DNA from: Deltaproteobacteria bacterium
GTDB taxonomy: Bacteria > JAMCPX01
Assembly (NCBI GenBank): GCA_023381995.1
Contig: JAMCVD010000134.1
Coordinates: forward strand, 1-33,003
Length of the DNA stretch: 33,003 bases
Direction of reading: 5' to 3'
Every line of letters starts with the position of its first letter. The stretch's first letter is position 1. The notes beneath the pieces are model-generated. The model had not been told where the DNA came from, searched no databases, and saw only the letters and a program-made list of their open reading frames with translations. This document shows positions 15,280 to 23,676 of the stretch, piece after piece. Both the position numbers and the translations under genes were made by a program.

Positions 15280-16344
15280 TCAGCCGGCCATCGCGATGCC
15301 GTCCCTTGTCGTCTCTTTGATGCGGTACATCGCCTGATCGGACAGCCTTACAAGATCGAGGGTGTTGTCGGCGTCTTCAGGGTACGATGAGACGCCGAAG
15401 CTCGCCGTCAATTTTATGCCAAGCCCTTCCTGTCTGAGAAAGGTATGATTGTTCAGGAGTTCTCGCATACGCGACGCCACCTTGTATGCGCCCTTCTTAT
15501 CGGTTTCCGGCAGGAGAACGACGAACTCGTCCCCGCCGTATCGTATCGGCACATCCGGCTTCCTCAACTCCATACGTATGACCTCGGCCGTTTCTTTCAA
15601 GACCTCGCTGCCTATCAGATGGCCATACCTATCGTTGACGAGTTTAAAGTGATCGAGGTCCAAGAAAATCATTGAAAAATGCAGGCCGTACCTCTTGGAC
15701 CTCCCCATCTCGCTCTCGAGCATCAAATACAGGTAACGCGAATTATAAAGCGACGTAAGGTCGTCCTTGATCGTGAGCTCCTGGACCCTCTGCAAGTATT
15801 TTGCATTCTCGATGGCGATTGCGGCATAGTCGGTAAGGATCGTAAGAATATGCAAATCGTCGGCACTGAATTGCGTGTCCTCCAGCTTGTTTATGAGCTC
15901 GACGACACCCAATACCCTCCCTTTGCTCCTCAAAGGCACACATATGACGGACTGGGTCTTAAAATTCGTCACATCGTCCATCTTCGTCGTAAACCGTGGG
16001 TCTTTATTCACGTCCGGTATAAGCAGTGCCTCACCGGTCATGGCGACCCATCCCGCTATCCCCTCGCCAATGGCAAGACGCATGTTTTTCAGCTTGTCCG
16101 AGTTCTCTCCGACAGCGATCTCGAAAAACAATTCGTGCCTTTCTTCGTCGATAAGCAGCAACGACCAATTGGAAGTCCTCAGCAGCTCGGAGATCTTCTG
16201 CATAATTATCGAGAGGACTTCCTTCAGATCCAGAGTAGAGGTCAAGGTCTTGCCTATCTCATGAAGTATATCGATGCCCTTGTTGCCGCTGCTCGTCTGC
16301 TTTAATTCATTGTAATCTATGGATGCCTTCTGATCGTTCCTCAT
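15280..16344 (-). CDS. GAF-domain diguanylate cyclase
   Basis: Diguanylate cyclases make cyclic di-GMP from two GTP. The 354 residues contain a GAF sensor domain (about 28-182, with G-E-G-I-A-G-W-V-A and I-C-V-P-L-R) and a GGDEF domain (about 190-350). The latter has D-D-L-T-S-L-Y-N, F-L-D-L-D-H-F-K and the active-site G-G-D-E-F near 270. The product-inhibition site R-K-P-D lies five residues before GGDEF, so feedback control is expected. There is no membrane segment and the enzyme should be cytoplasmic. The ATG at 16344 is preferred over an in-frame TTG one codon earlier. It lies 140 bp after the Yip1-domain gene and may have its own promoter in that AT-rich gap. Confidence 0.95.
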   Translation of the reverse strand: MRNDQKASIDYNELKQTSSGNKGIDILHEIGKTLTSTLDLKEVLSIIMQKISELLRTSNWSLLLIDEERHELFFEIAVGENSDKLKNMRLAIGEGIAGWVAMTGEALLIPDVNKDPRFTTKMDDVTNFKTQSVICVPLRSKGRVLGVVELINKLEDTQFSADDLHILTILTDYAAIAIENAKYLQRVQELTIKDDLTSLYNSRYLYLMLESEMGRSKRYGLHFSMIFLDLDHFKLVNDRYGHLIGSEVLKETAEVIRMELRKPDVPIRYGGDEFVVLLPETDKKGAYKVASRMRELLNNHTFLRQEGLGIKLTASFGVSSYPEDADNTLDLVRLSDQAMYRIKETTRDGIAMAG

Positions 16345-16484
16345 CAATCTCTACCTGACCCGTCCGTAAACGAAGTGCCTTTTCGACAGCCATCGATCTT
16401 CATTATGCCGCTTACGGATTTTACAAATATAGCCATTCGCATTGTTTATAATAAACCGATAAAAAGATCAACCTTATTGTTATC

Positions 16485-17525
16485 TTATATCGGTATCCCC
16501 TGGACCTGCGGTCTGAACTCTCTCAAGAGATCGACACCGAACCCAAAGATAACCAGCGCGACCATGACAAATACAAATACGAACAGTATAACGACGGGCA
16601 TGATTGCGGCAACAAACGCCCTCGTTGTTGAAATCTTGTGCAGCTCTTTGAACCCCATCGTGTAAAGATACAGGGCGTAGAACCAGAATATCGGGATACC
16701 GAGGAATGGTATGACCTCGAGCACCATCGCACCCATCGAATAGGCCAATACCTTGAGCGTAGAACCGAAGCCCCCCTTCCCGCCTACGAGAAGGACAAAC
16801 ATATGGTAGATGCCGGACATGACGAACAGGGTTATAAACAGGAAGAAAGGGGCCATAATGAACAGGGACACATACGCCGACACAGGCATGCTGAGCCGTC
16901 CCGGCATACCGCCGGCAAAGAACCTGACGAACGTCTGGCGGGTATAGAGGATCGTAGGCATATTCAGTATCAGGGCTATGGTCCCCCATACGACGGCGAA
17001 TATGACAGGGAAATGGAGCTGCTTTTCCGTATCGACGCCTTGAAAGAAAGAAGGTGCGTTGAACATAACGTCGACCCAGTTGCGCCATAATCTCGCTAAA
17101 AAATTGGACTCCGGAGGGATCGCCTGCCGGAAGTCCTGGGCATCGGGTTGAACGGACGGGCCAAAACTACCGAGCGTAAGGTGATGCACTGCATCAGACG
17201 CGGTCTGGGTGCTCTCGGTATGAAGCACGGTAGCGGAAAGGTTCGGGGCATTCGTACTTGCTACACTGCCGGGCACAAGCTGAACAAGCCTTACGGTGGC
17301 CCCTCGTACACCAAGCCTCTCCTGGAGCTTCACGGCCGTCTGCTCTGTTACCGCATTCACGACCTTGAAGGGCAGCATCGATATACCGGAGATAATGTCC
17401 TCAAGCTGTATGTGCCTTACAATGCCGGCGAGAAACATTAGTATCTTCTTTTTCGATTCCTCGTCCCTGATACTATCTATGTACACGTCGTACCTGATGT
17501 CTGATGTCTGCGGCTGATCCGGCAT
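16485..17525 (-). CDS. Yip1-domain membrane protein with N-terminal cytoplasmic domain
   Basis: In this 346-residue protein the C-terminal 200 residues hold five or six hydrophobic helices in a Yip1-like arrangement (F-P-V-I-F-A-V-V-W-G... to I-F-G-F-G-V-D-L-L). The N-terminal 75 residues are soluble: Y-D-V-Y-I-D-S-I-R-D, then a helix, L-P-F-K-V-V-N-A-V-T-E-Q-T-A-V-K-L-Q-E-R-L and G-A-T-V-R-L-V. This beta-alpha layout recalls the ribosomal L7/L12 C-terminal fold used in other proteins. A serine/threonine-rich linker joins them. The function is unknown. A strong AAAGGAG site precedes the start, and the thiC stop lies 10 bp upstream, so it is co-transcribed with thiC. Confidence 0.75.
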   Translation of the reverse strand: MPDQPQTSDIRYDVYIDSIRDEESKKKILMFLAGIVRHIQLEDIISGISMLPFKVVNAVTEQTAVKLQERLGVRGATVRLVQLVPGSVASTNAPNLSATVLHTESTQTASDAVHHLTLGSFGPSVQPDAQDFRQAIPPESNFLARLWRNWVDVMFNAPSFFQGVDTEKQLHFPVIFAVVWGTIALILNMPTILYTRQTFVRFFAGGMPGRLSMPVSAYVSLFIMAPFFLFITLFVMSGIYHMFVLLVGGKGGFGSTLKVLAYSMGAMVLEVIPFLGIPIFWFYALYLYTMGFKELHKISTTRAFVAAIMPVVILFVFVFVMVALVIFGFGVDLLREFRPQVQGIPI

Positions 17526-17535
17526 TGAATCTCCT

Positions 17536-18831
17536 TTATACCATATTTCTCACGCGTTTGAGCTCTGCGTGCTGCAGCTTGATGGGACAAAATTCTCCAC
17601 ACATGCTGCAAACATCCGTATCCTGCAGTGAGACGGACTCCCTGTACTCCCTTGCCTTCTGGGGGTCGATCGCGAGCCTGTACTGGGACTCCCAATCCAT
17701 GGCCTTCCTTGCCTTTGCCATCTTTATGTCCCAATCCAGGGCGCCCTTAACGCCCCGTGCTATGTCTGCGGCATGCGCAGCTATCCTTGCAGCGATGATG
17801 CCCTGCTTGACGTCCTCGATGTCCGGCAGTCTCAAGTGCTCAGCAGGGGTAACATAGCACAGAAAGTCCGCACCCGCCATACCAGCAATGGCCCCGCCGA
17901 TTGCCGACGTTATATGGTCATAGCCGGGCGCAATATCGGTTACGAGGGGCCCGAGCACATAAAACGGCGCTCCGTCGCACAGCCGTTTCTCGAGCTTGAT
18001 ATTGGTCTCTATCTGATCGATGGGCACATGACCTGGTCCCTCTATCATTACCCCAACGCCCCGTTCGACGGCATACCTGGCAAGCTCTCCGAGTATTATC
18101 AGCTCCTGTACCTGCCCCCTGTCGGTGGCGTCCGCAAGCGCTCCGGGCCTCAGGCCGTCTCCGAGGCTTATGACGACATCGTACCGCTCGAGGATCTCTA
18201 CGAGTCTGTCGTAATGCTCAAAGAACGGGTTTTCCTTGTCGTTGTACTCCATCCATTCCATCATCAATGCGCCGCCCCTGCTCACAACGTCGAGCAGCCT
18301 GCCCTGCCTCTTGAACCTCTCCACGGACTCCCTCGTAACACCGCTGTGTATCGTCATGAAGTCAACGCCCTGCTCCGCCTGCTCCCCGATAGTATCGAAC
18401 ATCTCGTCGACCGTAAGCTTAAACATCGATCTGTGCTTCCTGACCGAGTTCACGACACTCTGGTATATGGGGACGGTCCCCACGGGTACCGTCGAATTAC
18501 CGAGGATTTCTTTCCTGATCCTGTCTATAGTGCCGCCCGTGGAAAGGTCCATGACGACGTCGGCCTTATACCCGATGCTTACCATAAGCTTCTTGAGCTC
18601 GTCCTCGATATTCGGCTTGTCCTCCGAAGAGCCTATGTTTGAATTGATCTTTACGGACAGCCCTTCACCGATGCCGACCGGGCTTATATTATGGTTTTTA
18701 TTTTTCAATATGGCAATCTTTCCGCGGCTTACCCGCTCAAGCATGGCCTCGATGGGCATGCCCTCTTTCTCTGCAACGAACCTTACCTCATCGGTTGCCG
18801 TACCTTTGACTGCTGACAGAATATGGCTCAT
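17536..18831 (-). CDS. thiC: phosphomethylpyrimidine synthase ThiC
   Basis: ThiC is a radical SAM enzyme that rearranges aminoimidazole ribotide into the thiamine pyrimidine. The 431 residues are typical of the short bacterial form. The C-terminal C-S-M-C-G-E-F-C motif (about 413-420) binds the 4Fe-4S cluster, and the barrel contains D-L-S-T-G-G, M-T-I-H-S-G-V and E-G-P-G-H-V-P motifs. A GAGG site precedes the ATG. The gap to ftsX is 58 bp and does not contain a TPP riboswitch, which is notable because many thiC genes have one. Its position behind ftsEX suggests it is read as part of the long leftward operon. Confidence 0.96.
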   Translation of the reverse strand: MSHILSAVKGTATDEVRFVAEKEGMPIEAMLERVSRGKIAILKNKNHNISPVGIGEGLSVKINSNIGSSEDKPNIEDELKKLMVSIGYKADVVMDLSTGGTIDRIRKEILGNSTVPVGTVPIYQSVVNSVRKHRSMFKLTVDEMFDTIGEQAEQGVDFMTIHSGVTRESVERFKRQGRLLDVVSRGGALMMEWMEYNDKENPFFEHYDRLVEILERYDVVISLGDGLRPGALADATDRGQVQELIILGELARYAVERGVGVMIEGPGHVPIDQIETNIKLEKRLCDGAPFYVLGPLVTDIAPGYDHITSAIGGAIAGMAGADFLCYVTPAEHLRLPDIEDVKQGIIAARIAAHAADIARGVKGALDWDIKMAKARKAMDWESQYRLAIDPQKAREYRESVSLQDTDVCSMCGEFCPIKLQHAELKRVRNMV

Positions 18832-18889
18832 GTATTGTCCTCTTTTTCAGTAAGATAACAAAAGAACGCACAATAATCAATAGCAGCCA

Positions 18890-19798
18890 TCAATAGTTAT
18901 GTCGTATAAATTTCCCCGCCGAGACCAATGCACCGACCAGCCCGAGTACGGTAGCGGCTATGAGTATCACGGCTATCGTCTCGCCCGAGAGAAACGAGAT
19001 ATTGACATTCACGAACAGAGAGCCGAGCGTACGGTGCAGCCTGTACAAAAAGAACTTATAGACAAGATAGAGCAAGACGACAGAGAGTCCTGTCCCACAC
19101 ACGACCTGGGCCATGCCCTCGAGCACAAAGGGCAGCTCTATAAACACGTTCGTTGCACCGACCAGCTTCATTATCTCTATCTCGTCCTTCCTCGAAAAGA
19201 TGGACATCCTTATCGTATTGGACACTATGATCAATACGGCAGACAGCATGAACCCTCCGATGCCGATGCCGAGCATCTTGACAATGATCAGCAGCTCTGA
19301 GAACCTCTCGGTAACCCCCTGTCCGTACTGCACATCTGATATGCCCGATACGCCCTTCAATGAATCGGCAAGCCTTCCCACCGCCTTGTCGCTTATCACC
19401 CTGTCTTTAACGGTGATCACGAAATATGCAGGCAGGACGTCCTGGCTCACGCCGCTCAGGATTGCGGATTGTCCCTTGAGCTCTTTCTTGAACTCGTCCA
19501 GGGCGTCCTCCTTGGAGTAGAAGTGTATGCCCTTTATGTCTTCGTTCTTCCGCAACTGGCCCTCGATGGCATTTATCTGCTGCACGCTCAACCCGTCTTT
19601 CAGGTAGGCGACGACCTTTATCCTGCCCTTCCATTCTTCGAGTACCGAACTCACGTTCCTGTATATTACAAAGAAGACATTCAGGATCAGGAAGGCGACC
19701 GCTATGGTTATGACTGTCACGACGTTCAGGTATAAATTCGTCTTCATCCCTTTGAAGGTCGTCGTTATGAAATAGGAGACCCGCTCAATTATGCCCAT
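18890..19798 (-). CDS. ftsX: cell-division protein FtsX (membrane subunit)
   Basis: FtsX and FtsE form an ABC-like complex at the division septum that controls peptidoglycan hydrolases. The 302 residues follow the family plan: a first transmembrane helix at about 22-45 (Y-L-N-V-V-T-V-I-T-I-A-V-A-F-L-I-L), a periplasmic domain at about 50-165, then three helices around 170-195, 220-250 and 270-295. A GGAGG site precedes the ATG. It starts 18 bp after ftsE and belongs to the same transcript. Confidence 0.95.
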   Translation of the reverse strand: MGIIERVSYFITTTFKGMKTNLYLNVVTVITIAVAFLILNVFFVIYRNVSSVLEEWKGRIKVVAYLKDGLSVQQINAIEGQLRKNEDIKGIHFYSKEDALDEFKKELKGQSAILSGVSQDVLPAYFVITVKDRVISDKAVGRLADSLKGVSGISDVQYGQGVTERFSELLIIVKMLGIGIGGFMLSAVLIIVSNTIRMSIFSRKDEIEIMKLVGATNVFIELPFVLEGMAQVVCGTGLSVVLLYLVYKFFLYRLHRTLGSLFVNVNISFLSGETIAVILIAATVLGLVGALVSAGKFIRHNY

Positions 19799-19816
19799 GA
19801 TATCCTCCGGCCCTGT

Positions 19817-20476
19817 CTATTGTTTTTCCATGATCCTTCCGTGTTCGAGGACGATAACACGCCTCGTATAACGAGTTATAAGGTTCTTGTCATGCGTGGC
19901 CACCACGACGGTAGTGCCTTTTATGTTAACGTCCTCAAAGAGCTTCATGACGTCCAGGGTCAGGTCCGGATCGAGGTTGCCCGTCGGCTCATCGGCGAGC
20001 AGGATCGCCGGCTCGCTGACAAGGGCCCTTGCGATGGATACCCTCTGCTGCTCTCCGCCAGAGAGCCGTAAGGGATAAAAGTTGAGCTTGTGCTGCAGAC
20101 CGACCAGCTTGAGCATCTCCCAGACCTTTTTTTTGATCTCCTTCCTCGGCATGCCGAGCACCGAGAGCGAAAGGGCGACATTGTCGAACACCGTTCTGTC
20201 GTAGAGCAGCTTGAAGTCCTGGAACACGACGCCTATGTTCCTCCTTAAGAAAGGTACCGCCGACTTCTTCAGCCTCGTTATATTGTACCCATTGATTATT
20301 ATCTGCCCCTTTGTGGGCATCTCTGCAAGGAACATGAGCTTCAAAAGGGTCGATTTGCCTGCACCGCTCGGTCCGGTTATGAAGGCAAACTCGCCTTTCT
20401 CTATCTGCAGGCTTATGTCCTCGAGGGCGGCGCTGCCTTTCATATAGTGCTTGTACACGTGAAAAAGCTGGATCAT
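19817..20476 (-). CDS. ftsE: cell-division ATP-binding protein FtsE
   Basis: This 219-residue ABC ATPase has Walker A G-P-S-G-A-G-K-S-T (about 35-43), the Q-loop V-F-Q-D-F-K-L-L, signature L-S-G-G-E-Q-Q-R (about 138-145), Walker B L-L-A-D-E-P-T-G-N-L-D and the switch histidine in V-A-T-H-D. It partners FtsX, encoded immediately downstream. The start overlaps the stop of the transketolase C-half gene (TAATG), which implies translational coupling between a carbon-metabolism enzyme and a division protein. Confidence 0.97.
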   Translation of the reverse strand: MIQLFHVYKHYMKGSAALEDISLQIEKGEFAFITGPSGAGKSTLLKLMFLAEMPTKGQIIINGYNITRLKKSAVPFLRRNIGVVFQDFKLLYDRTVFDNVALSLSVLGMPRKEIKKKVWEMLKLVGLQHKLNFYPLRLSGGEQQRVSIARALVSEPAILLADEPTGNLDPDLTLDVMKLFEDVNIKGTTVVVATHDKNLITRYTRRVIVLEHGRIMEKQ

Positions 20477-21423
20477 TATCCCCGCTTTTTTCTTTCAATT
20501 ACCCGTTCAACCGACGCTACTATATGGGAGGTCGTAAGACCGAAATACTCCAGGAGTTCTTCCGAAGTGCCCGAGGTCCCAAAGGTGTCCTGGACACCGA
20601 CGAACTCAACGGGTACAGGGCAGCGCCTCACAACGACCTCTGCCACGGCAGAGCCGAGGCCCCCGATGATGGAATGCTCTTCAGCCGTGACGATTGCCCC
20701 CGTCTGTCTGGCGGCCTGAACGATGGCGACCTCGTCGATGGGCTTTATGGTCGACATATTTATGACCCTCGCGTGTATGCCTCTCGCGGACAATTCTTTT
20801 CCCGCCTCGACGGCCTTGGCCGTCATGACGCCGGCCGATATGATCGAGACATCAGTGCCGTCCGCCATCGTCGACGACCGCCCGATTGTAAACTCGCACC
20901 CGTCATCGAATACGACGGGCACCTTCATCCTTCCGAGTCGTACGAACACGGGACCTCTATACCTTGCTATCTCCATGATGGCCCTCTCCGTCTCTACGGC
21001 ATCGGCAGGGACGATCACGGTCATCCCTGGTATCGAGCGCATCAGCGAGATGTCTTCTACAGACTGATGTGACCCGCCGTCCTCGCCCACCGTAACGCCG
21101 CTGTGCGTCGCAACGATCTTGACGTTGAGTTCCGCATACGCAATGGACTGCCTTACCTGCTCCCATGCCCTGCCGGAAGCGAATATCGCAAACGTGCTCG
21201 CATAGGGGATCTTGCCGACGGCCGAGAGCCCTGCGGCAGCGCCCATAAGGTTCTGCTCCGCTATGCCCATATTGAAAAACCTGTCCGGGAAGCGCTTCGC
21301 AAACATGCCCGTCTTCGTGGACGACGACAGATCGCCGTCGAGCACCACGACCTTGGGCTCCTGCTCCCCGAGCGCAACGAGCGCCTTCCCGTAAGCATCG
21401 CGGGTGGCGATCATCTCCGGCAC
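20476..21423 (-). CDS. transketolase, C-terminal subunit
   Basis: Transketolase moves two-carbon units between sugar phosphates using thiamine diphosphate. In this lineage the enzyme is made as two chains. The 315-residue chain carries the pyrimidine-binding domain (including G-I-A-E-Q-N-L with the catalytic Glu, and T-H-S-G-V-T-V-G-E-D-G) and the C-terminal domain. The start is a GTG at 21423 with an AGGAG site 8 nt upstream. It overlaps the N-subunit stop by 13 bp; an ATG at 21414 is an alternative. The 1-deoxyxylulose-5-phosphate synthase family is a relative but is normally a single longer chain. Confidence 0.93.
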   Translation of the reverse strand: MPEMIATRDAYGKALVALGEQEPKVVVLDGDLSSSTKTGMFAKRFPDRFFNMGIAEQNLMGAAAGLSAVGKIPYASTFAIFASGRAWEQVRQSIAYAELNVKIVATHSGVTVGEDGGSHQSVEDISLMRSIPGMTVIVPADAVETERAIMEIARYRGPVFVRLGRMKVPVVFDDGCEFTIGRSSTMADGTDVSIISAGVMTAKAVEAGKELSARGIHARVINMSTIKPIDEVAIVQAARQTGAIVTAEEHSIIGGLGSAVAEVVVRRCPVPVEFVGVQDTFGTSGTSEELLEYFGLTTSHIVASVERVIERKKRG

Positions 21424-22286
21424 GACTCAAGCTCCTCTATGGCTATCTTCAGCTCCTCATCCGTCGGCGGGACACCATGGTAGTGTACCTTGTTCTCGAA
21501 CAGGGAGACACCCTTGCCCTTCAACGTCTTCGCTATGACCACGGTCGGTCGCCCTTTTATCTCCCTTGCCACATGAAACGCGCTGCGGAGTGCAGAGAAG
21601 CTGTGTCCGTCGACATTTATGACGTTCCAGCCGAACCCCTTCCACTTGTCCGAGAGCGGCTCTACGTTCATAATATCCTCCACAGCGCCATCTATCTGGA
21701 GTCCGTTCCTGTCAACGATGGCGCAGATATTGTCGAGTTCGTAGTGCGCGGACGCCATTGCGGCCTCCCACACCTGTCCCTCCTGGAGCTCTCCGTCGCC
21801 GAGCAGCACATACACCCTGCTGTCAAAGCGGTCTATCTTCAGGCCGAGCGCCATACCGACCCCCATCGAAAGCCCCTGTCCGAGAGAGCCTGTCGACACC
21901 TCGATGCCCCTCGTCTTTTTACTGTCCGGATGCCCCTGCAGGACTGTTCCGAGTCTACGAAGGGTAAGCAGCTCTTTTTTGTCGAAGTACCCTGAGTCGG
22001 CCAGCACGGCGTATATCGCCGGCGCCGCATGCCCCTTGGACAGGATGAACCTGTCCCTCGACGGCAGCGCCGGGTCCCCGGGGTCGTGCTTCATCTCTTC
22101 GTAGAACAGCTCGACAAGTATCTCGACGCACGACAGGGAGCCGCCCGTATGCCCGGAACGCGCGATGTTCAGCATCTTCAGGATATCGATCCTGATGTTG
22201 GTCGCCTTGTGCTCCAGTCTCCTGTCCGCCGACAGCGTCTGCGACATGTTCTCAGGCAGTCCCTGATCCAACGCCCCTGCCCTCAT
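21411..22286 (-). CDS. transketolase, N-terminal subunit
   Basis: This 291-residue chain carries the diphosphate-binding domain: S-G-H-T-G-G-S, S-K-G-H-A-A-P and the ThDP motif G-D-G-E-L-Q-E-G-Q ending with D-R-N-G-L. It works with the C-terminal chain encoded next. The start overlaps the upstream conserved-unknown gene by 4 bp (ATGA) and has a GGAGG site. The first 25 residues before the helix R-L-E-H-K-A-T are variable, so a slightly later start is possible. Confidence 0.93.
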   Translation of the reverse strand: MRAGALDQGLPENMSQTLSADRRLEHKATNIRIDILKMLNIARSGHTGGSLSCVEILVELFYEEMKHDPGDPALPSRDRFILSKGHAAPAIYAVLADSGYFDKKELLTLRRLGTVLQGHPDSKKTRGIEVSTGSLGQGLSMGVGMALGLKIDRFDSRVYVLLGDGELQEGQVWEAAMASAHYELDNICAIVDRNGLQIDGAVEDIMNVEPLSDKWKGFGWNVINVDGHSFSALRSAFHVAREIKGRPTVVIAKTLKGKGVSLFENKVHYHGVPPTDEELKIAIEELESCRR

Positions 22287-22690
22287 TTTTCCTCCGTGGT
22301 CTCTACAAGGTAATCGAGTATTACCTCGTCGAGGTTCTTGGTCTCCTCATCGAGGTTCAAGGTCTTCTCTCTCGGCCCCGCAGACTTTCCCTCCTGCTTG
22401 TCCACGCCCTTGCCGTCTATAAGGTCCTTTACGAGGACGTGAGAGTCGTACGTACCGTCCCTCAGTTCCGTGACCATCTTTTTGTGCTGCTCCTTCATTA
22501 TGTCCGCCACGACCTTCTCGAGATCGTTCACCTTTATGATGTCCATATAGCTCGTCTTCTTCGTCGCTATTATATTCCCCCCTATAAAGAGGTGGGTCAT
22601 GATGAACGGGTTCTCTTTCCCGCTGTCCTCCGTCTGGACGTGGAACGTAATGCCTTTATGGATTATGTTGTGGTTGTAGCCTGGAAGCAT
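22283..22690 (-). CDS. conserved protein of unknown function, 135 aa
   Basis: No named domain is recognised. The N-terminal half has a striking pattern (G-Y-N-H-N-I-I-H-K-G-I-T-F-H-V-Q-T-E-D-S-G, then P-F-I-M-T-H-L-F-I-G-G-N-I-I-A-T-K-K-T-S-Y). I associate this with a family spread in delta-proteobacteria-like and Nitrospirota genomes. It has three closely placed histidines and beta-strand spacing. The second half is charged and probably helical. It is cytoplasmic. It overlaps the transketolase N gene by 4 bp and follows the MauE-like gene by 10 bp, so it is firmly within the operon. Confidence 0.75.
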   Translation of the reverse strand: MLPGYNHNIIHKGITFHVQTEDSGKENPFIMTHLFIGGNIIATKKTSYMDIIKVNDLEKVVADIMKEQHKKMVTELRDGTYDSHVLVKDLIDGKGVDKQEGKSAGPREKTLNLDEETKNLDEVILDYLVETTEEK

Positions 22691-22700
22691 ACCCCTGCTT

Positions 22701-23177
22701 CTATTTCTTCTTCATGCGGCCGTCTATGCTCAGCATAAACTTCTTTGTAAAAAGGAATACGACGGTCACTACAAGGAATATCGTGTCCCTTATCAGTATC
22801 GCCGAGCCGATCTTCTCGTTCATGCCGAATATATCGAAACAGCCGCACTCCATCGAGACCCCCCTGTGCATGTTTACCGCTACCGCGATGATGAAAGACA
22901 CGAGTAGCAGGCCGAGCGACAGGGAAGCACCGCGTATGCCGAAGCCGACGATAAGCATCGCGCCTGAAATAATCTCGATCCATGGCAGGACATAGGCAAA
23001 GAGCTTCGCGAGGCCCATGGGGAGGATATCGAAGTTTATGACGGTAGAGACAAGCACATCCGGATGGAGTAGCTTGCCGTACGCCGCTATGATAAACACC
23101 ACGCCGAGTACCAACCGTAATACGAGGACAATCACCGGCCTCAGCATTGCAAGGTTTACAATACATTTCCTTTCCAT
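22701..23177 (-). CDS. MauE/DoxX-family membrane protein
   Basis: This 158-residue protein has four transmembrane helices (L-V-L-R-L-V-L-G-V-V-F-I-I-A-A-Y-G-K-L being the first). A cysteine pair M-E-C-G-C-F-D lies between helices 3 and 4. This matches MauE/DoxX-like proteins, some of which take part in disulfide or redox chemistry. The ATG at 23177 lies 1 nt after the rhodanese stop and has a GAAGGGAG site; the longer open frame upstream overlaps the rhodanese gene. Pairing with an exported rhodanese suggests a role in periplasmic sulfur handling (inference). Confidence 0.85.
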   Translation of the reverse strand: MERKCIVNLAMLRPVIVLVLRLVLGVVFIIAAYGKLLHPDVLVSTVINFDILPMGLAKLFAYVLPWIEIISGAMLIVGFGIRGASLSLGLLLVSFIIAVAVNMHRGVSMECGCFDIFGMNEKIGSAILIRDTIFLVVTVVFLFTKKFMLSIDGRMKKK

Positions 23178-23178
23178 A

Positions 23179-23676
23179 TCAAGGCTCCCTTCCGACCGAT
23201 ATCGGCAGGCGGGCATTTATCCATCCCGGCCAGCCGCCCGTCATGACATAAACCTCCGTATACCCCAATGCCCTGAGGTCCTTTGCCACGTCCACGCTTA
23301 GCCCGCAGCCCGTCCCGTGGCAGTAGGTAATAATCTTTTTGTCCTTCGTCAAAAGCTTTTCATACTCTGGATAGTCCTGCTGAAACTGGTCATACGGTAT
23401 GTTGATTGCACCCTTCACATGGCCTTCACGGTACTCCGCACTATCCCTCGTGTCTATAAACACAGCGCTGTTGCTGGTATAGCTGCTATACGCATCCTCT
23501 ATGCTTATGGTTTTCATCGAAGATATCTCCTGTACATAGCTTTCGGGAAAATTGAGTCTGCCCGCTGCTCCCTCATTGGGCATAACACTATGTACACCAA
23601 CCCCAAGAATGAAGGAGATCAAATAGACCCCCGCAGTTGTCATGAATACCGACCTCCATGACTTGTTTAAATCCAT
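23179..23676 (-). CDS. membrane-anchored rhodanese-like protein
   Basis: The 165 residues begin with a signal or anchor helix (S-V-F-M-T-T-A-G-V-Y-L-I-S-F-I-L-G-V-G-V). One rhodanese domain follows: F-I-D-T-R-D-S-A-E-Y-R-E-G-H-V-K-G-A-I-N-I-P is the CH2A-type element and Y-C-H-G-T-G-C-G-L the active loop with catalytic Cys. The domain would face the periplasm and transfer sulfane sulfur. I chose the ATG at 23676 because a GGAGG site lies 7 nt upstream. It overlaps the end of mnmA by 10 bp. Confidence 0.9.
   Translation of the reverse strand: MDLNKSWRSVFMTTAGVYLISFILGVGVHSVMPNEGAAGRLNFPESYVQEISSMKTISIEDAYSSYTSNSAVFIDTRDSAEYREGHVKGAINIPYDQFQQDYPEYEKLLTKDKKIITYCHGTGCGLSVDVAKDLRALGYTEVYVMTGGWPGWINARLPISVGREP

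Noticed and set aside
19989-20498. 169-codon alternative frame over ftsE
   Set aside because: Arginine-rich shadow of ftsE in another frame.
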